A stretch of 64,000 bases of DNA, taken from NCBI RefSeq assembly GCF_964199755.1, contig NC_133896.1, positions 84,056,215 through 84,120,214 on the forward strand, written 5' to 3'. The notes beneath the pieces were generated by a model. It saw nothing but the letters and a program-made list of their open reading frames with translations. It had not been told where the DNA came from and did not search any database. This DNA is from Larus michahellis. Its lineage: Eukaryota > Chordata > Aves > Charadriiformes > Laridae. The position numbers and the translations under genes are program-made. Shown here piece after piece: positions 60,268 through 64,000 of the stretch (the stretch's first letter is position 1; every line of letters starts with the position of its first letter).

Positions 60268-61875
60268 GTAAGTCTGTTCCCGCTTCCTGGGTTTCCCCCT
60301 TCATTACAGGCTGACAGCTGGGGGGAGGCAGAGGAAGCGGAGTGGAGTGAGCTGGAATGCGTATGGATTGTTTGAGGGCATGTTAACCGTATGAAATCCC
60401 TGCTGGATTGACTCTGAGCCAGCTGATAATCACTGTCTAATCTCTCTGCTGGCAGATTTGGCCCGGATTACAAGGGCGTGTGTCTCTGTGTCAGGATGCG
60501 TATGAGATGTGTTTGTGCTGAGGGTCTCGGGGTGCGTGTCAGAGAAACGCACCAAAAAGGGGTTTGACTGCAGTGATTGACTGCCGGAGAGAAATTTGGG
60601 CAAGTATGCTTCTGTCACCCACATGGTGCTGTATCTGCGGTCGCATGCCAGGCTGTGAGGTCTGCAGCCAGGGGGGCGTAGGTTTCGTTGCGTGTCACGT
60701 TTCACCAGAGTGAGTCTGTATACAACTAGGATACAGCAACGCCTTGTTAATTTGAACAGGTTTTATCCAGATGTGCAAAGTCAGAAGTACAGTTGGTAAA
60801 CGGTGCCAGGCACGCTCTATGCATTTGTAGTTCCAGCAGAACTATGGGGTCTGGGTGTTAAGAAACTGTTCATATTAATAAGGCTCCACAAGACACATTT
60901 ATACCAGTATAAGAGGCCTTATATTGGGCTACAGTTTTCTCTGCTGTGTATTGCACAAGCAGTAGTGCTGTTGCAGGAGCCCAGTGGGCACAGGAGAGTA
61001 GGGGACAGGTGCAAAGGAAGCGCGGCTACTCTTGTACTCAGCAGTCTGTTAGAAGTCAAAGGAGAAAATGTGCTTTTCTCTATACTGGGAGGAGATGAAA
61101 CTGGAAGGAAGCTGGTCCTGTGTATTTGCTAACGGACAGAACTAGGGCAGATAACACAAGCTGTTGAAAGTAACCGCAGAAAAGTGTTTTCTAGGTGAAC
61201 TTCCAAATGCCATTAAGAAGATCTCCCTGCTAAAGGAAAGAAGGGAAGAGGAGGAGCATCGTATTATATATGAGTATTCTAATTTCATATACTATATTAT
61301 AGAATATATACGAGATGAAGCAAAACAAACTTAACGTATAAACCAGGCCTCAGAAAGCCAAATAACCAACGTAACTCAGTTAACATCTCTGGAGTTGCAG
61401 CAGTACTGAATTAATCCCAAACTGCCTGCTAGCAGTGCGAATCTCCAAGAACGCCTGCAGAAGGATGCAGTTATGCCACCCGGTGTGTGTCCTTGTGTGA
61501 ATGTTGTGCCTACACTGCTTTAGGAAAAAGTGCCACGTGACCAATTTCCCAACATGGTACACAGAGCTCTTGGCTCTGGTATTTTGCAGGCAGCTACTCA
61601 GAGTATTTTTAGAGGCGAAACTTCAACAAAATATCAAAAGCTGGAAATAGAAGTTAAGTAGCTAATCATTGCAGGGTGTTCTCTTCCTTCCTTTTTTAAA
61701 CCTGACCCTAATTCTGGTACGAAATTTAAATTTCTACGGAGAGCAAACTATTTTCTTTTCATTAGCTGTAATCCTGAGCCTTTGTCTAAGGAGGCTCCTT
61801 ATTCAAGACTCAGTCAAGGCTAGGATAAAAGTGGTTAATCTGATCCTGGAGATGCTAATTTTAATTTCTTTCCAG
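60268..61875 (+). other. Intron 1 of the elongase gene (inferred)
   Basis: It runs from GTAAGT at 60268 to a pyrimidine tract and TTTCTTTCCAG ending at 61875. An A/T-rich patch lies at 61262-61312. No repeat family is recognised inside. Confidence 0.5.
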
Positions 61876-61883
61876 AACTTGTG

Positions 61884-61941
61884 ATGGCTTCAGTTTGGCA
61901 GAAAACTCAGCAATTCTACAACTGGATCATTGAAAATGGAG
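61884..61941 (+). CDS. ELOVL-family fatty-acid elongase, first coding exon
   Basis: The exon spans 61876-61941 and the ATG at 61884 has a favourable context (G at -3 and at +4). It encodes MASVWQKTQQFYNWIIENG plus the first base of an Asp codon. The acceptor TTTCTTTCCAG precedes it and GTAGGT follows. The spliced codon G|AT makes ENGDPRT with the next exon, the usual way an ELOVL N-terminus runs into its conserved DPR segment. ELOVL enzymes are ER-membrane 3-ketoacyl-CoA synthases that condense malonyl-CoA with an acyl-CoA. A short lumen-side N-terminal exon of this size is normal for the ELOVL1/4/7/8 group. The paralogue cannot be fixed from 19 residues. Confidence 0.85.
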
Positions 61942-63408
61942 GTAGGTGTAAATGCTGTCTTAAATAGGAATTTCCACATAAATAGCGTGAACGTGAAGAA
62001 CAACCCTTGAAGGACCACGATCCTCATATGAGCACACTTTTTTACATATGAGCACACTGAAAAGAGGTTGTAGAGAGGTGGGGGTCGGTCTCTTCTCCCA
62101 AGTAACAGGCGATAGGACAAGAGGAAATGGCCTCAAGTTGCACCAAGGGAAGTTGAGGTTGGATATTAGGAAAAATTTCTTCACTGAAAGGGTTGTCGTC
62201 AAGCTTTGTAACAGGCTGCCCAGGGAAGTGGAGGAGTTGCCATCCCTGGAGGTATTTAAAAGACATGTAGATGTAGTGCTGAGGGACATGGTTTAGTGGT
62301 AAATTGTCAGTGCTAGGTTAATGGTTGGACTTGATGATCTTAAAGGTCTCATCCCAGCCATAACAATTCTATGATTCTTGACACAGCCCATAACAGGAAT
62401 AGTAAAGAACTGGAAGGTTTAGAAGGGATGGGGAGTAAGAGAGTCATGTGGACAGGGGTGGCATTTAAAAAAAAAAAATACCCTGAGGTCCATGAGCTCA
62501 CCATTGAGCCAAGGACCAAAATTCAATAGAGGACTTCTGCGAGGATCCCAGGCCTAGAACAGTGAGAGGGGTCTAGGGCTTGGGGCTGGCAGGTCCAGAA
62601 GCAAAGGGAGATACTGAGGGAGTTTAGCAGAGCAATGACCAGAATGGGAATAGGAGATGAAAGCATGAATGGGAACTGTGATGTTTTTGCAGATACCATG
62701 TATCCTGCAGTTCTGTGTGTCAGGGATGAGGCAGGTTTAGGAGGAGGTGGCATGACAGAAAATCTGTTGATCTTTCCTTTGCTGTAGGACTGAAGAGCAG
62801 TTTTAGCAGGGAAAAGTGTTTTTCCTGTGTCATTTTCCATTGAAATGGCGTGCTTTTAATAGAGTCAACCCTATGAGGAGATGTGAAAATGAAGGGGTGG
62901 AAAATTTCAGATGTCTTGAGCATTGTGGGGCAGGAAGGAAATAACACCAGTCATTGAAACAATTTTATTGTTCAGCTGTAAAGATTTACACTCCTGAAGC
63001 GCCAGAAACCGTTTGGTTTGTTCTGTGCATCCCTGCTGCTTGTCTCTTGAACTACTTCTTTTGCCCATGTGTGTGGGACAGTCTCGCAGCCTGTGGTGGG
63101 GGCTCCAGGTCCTGACAAGAAAGGTCTGTTCCTTGCTGTGCTGCAGAGGGCTGGTGCTCAGCAGAGCAGTCTTATAGTATTCCAGTCCCAAACTGAATGT
63201 CGTGCTGAAGCCTTTTAGCACAGTCTGGCACATGGAGCTCCAGGGGAGGAGAAGGACTGTGGTACTGCCTTGTACAGACACGTGAGACACCAATTTTCTT
63301 CCTGCCAGAGAGCATGCCGCAGAGACCATGCTAAAGGGAAGTAATTAAATGTATTTGCCCTACAGCGTATGTGATGTGCCAGCTTTGCCTGTGTGTTTTG
63401 CTTTTCAG
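61942..63408 (+). other. Intron between the two elongase coding exons
   Basis: It runs from GTAGGT to GTTTTGCTTTTCAG (ending at 63408) and contains a sense-oriented CR1 3' end at about 62059-62379. A 14-base direct repeat (CATATGAGCACACT at 62025-62038 and 62045-62058) lies just before the CR1. Confidence 0.8.
62059..62379 (+). mobile_element. CR1 3'-end fragment in the elongase intron
   Basis: Sequential CR1 blocks are present: GAGGTGGGGGTCGGTCTC, AGGACAAGAGGAAATGGCC, TTAGGAAAAATTTCTTCACT, AACAGGCTGCCCAGGGAAG, ATCCCTGGAGGTATTTAAAA, GTTGGACTTGATGATCTTAA and a terminal TTCTATGATTCT. It is well preserved. One frame of 82 codons (62048-62296) is the end of CR1 ORF2, not a host exon. Confidence 0.93.
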
Positions 63409-63621
63409 ATCCAAGGACAGACCCGTGGCCTCTGGTCTACTCTCCACTTCCAGTCACACTTCTCTTTGCCTTCTACCTCTTTGTCGTGGCGCTGGGGCCC
63501 TTCTGCATGCGTCAGCGGAAGCCACTGAAGCTGCGAGGCCTGCTGATTGCCTACAATCTAGCCATGATGACATTATCAAGCTACATGTTTTACGAGGTGA
63601 GGAGACGGGATTGGCTCCTAG
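63409..63621 (+). CDS. ELOVL-family fatty-acid elongase, second coding exon
   Basis: These 213 bases encode 71 residues bounded by TTTTCAG and GTAAGC, and phase 1 matches the previous exon. The segment holds the family-typical DPRTDPWPLVYSP, then a first membrane helix (LPVTLLFAFYLFVVALGPF). A basic turn follows (MRQRKPLKLRG), then a second helix (LLIAYNLAMMTLSSYMFYE). The LGP..M..RKP..LRG..I.YN pattern is diagnostic of ELOVL proteins. The catalytic HxxHH box lies in later exons beyond the window. By memory the wording is closest to ELOVL4 and the fish-described ELOVL8, and less like ELOVL1, 2, 5 or 7. The family call is firm and the paralogue tentative. No damage is seen, so this looks like a live gene. 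Confidence 0.93.
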
Positions 63622-64000
63622 GTAAGCATCCGGGAAGTGTCTGAAAGCCAGAGCCATTTCAACAGCTTTTGCTGATGGACTCTAATGAAGGGAGTGGGAG
63701 CTGACTTGGACATGTCCAGGTTTTGCTACAGGAAAAGCAGTATTGCCCCGTTGAAAGCATTATTTCCAAAGCATACCTCATTTCCTCTCATTTCTCAATC
63801 TTCCTCTCATTCATAAAATTAACACTGAAAGGTTCCCGACTGAACGAGTTGAAAGTTGAGATCTCCCTGGTAGACACAGAGCATACAGAGGATGTGGAAA
63901 CTCCTCATTTCGTCTTGGGTCTGGCTGGTGAGGGACACATCTCTGAGAAAGAGAACTGCTTTTCTAGACTTACGCAGTCCTCCCCGAAAGTGCCAAGCAC
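63622..64000 (+). other. Start of the next elongase intron
   Basis: It begins GTAAGC. No further ELOVL exon (the expected Y-S-x-x-C type segment) is seen before the window ends. Confidence 0.7.

Noticed and set aside
62048..62296. 82-codon plus-strand frame inside the elongase intron, possible exon
   Set aside because: It is the C-terminal end of CR1 ORF2 ([12 protein letters not shown] region) followed by a CR1 tail, not a host exon.

Overview
The window looks like avian nuclear DNA: a long gene-poor stretch with one gene beginning near the right edge. The evidence for a bird is the repeat content. About ten CR1 (chicken repeat 1) LINE pieces of different ages are recognisable, several ending in the diagnostic ATTCTATG-type tail. 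There is one probable solo retroviral LTR and otherwise few repeats. Other sauropsids also carry CR1, so a crocodilian or turtle is not excluded, but the low repeat density favours a bird.

Layout: 1-187 is the edge of a minus-strand CR1. 4914-6237 is an old, broken plus-strand CR1. 12783 to about 16098 is a young minus-strand CR1 with an uninterrupted ORF2 (endonuclease plus reverse transcriptase) and the 3' part of ORF1. Minor CR1 tails lie at 8353, 19750, 21725, 22566, 27083, 28118, 28410, 42689, 44132 and 62059. A probable solo LTR (minus strand, about 21790-22565) sits between two CR1 pieces, and an unclassified insert of about 650 bp splits the CR1 at 27083-28392. Ancient MIR-like SINE relics are visible at 24431 and 55455-55645. 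Simple repeats include an 88-bp pure ATTCT array grown from a CR1 tail (42893-42980) and a 62-bp tandem duplication (53589-53712). The rest, notably 28.5-42.7 kb and 44.3-55.4 kb, shows no convincing exon.

At the right end a plus-strand gene of the ELOVL fatty-acid elongase family begins. It has a G/C-richer promoter and noncoding first exon (about 59.9-60.27 kb), a 58-nt first coding segment (61884-61941) and a 213-nt second coding exon (63409-63621). The splice phases agree, and the gene runs off the window. The N-terminus resembles the ELOVL4/ELOVL8 side of the family.

The most interesting observation is at the ORF1/ORF2 junction of the intact CR1. ORF1 ends in T TTA AAC TAG, and ORF2 lies in the -1 frame. 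ORF2 has no AUG before the endonuclease active-site Asn, and the two frames overlap by only 13 nt. That overlap contains the canonical slippery heptamer TTTAAAC in the correct phase. This suggests ORF2 is made by -1 ribosomal frameshifting as an ORF1-ORF2 fusion. I do not know of a description of this for CR1, but I could not search.
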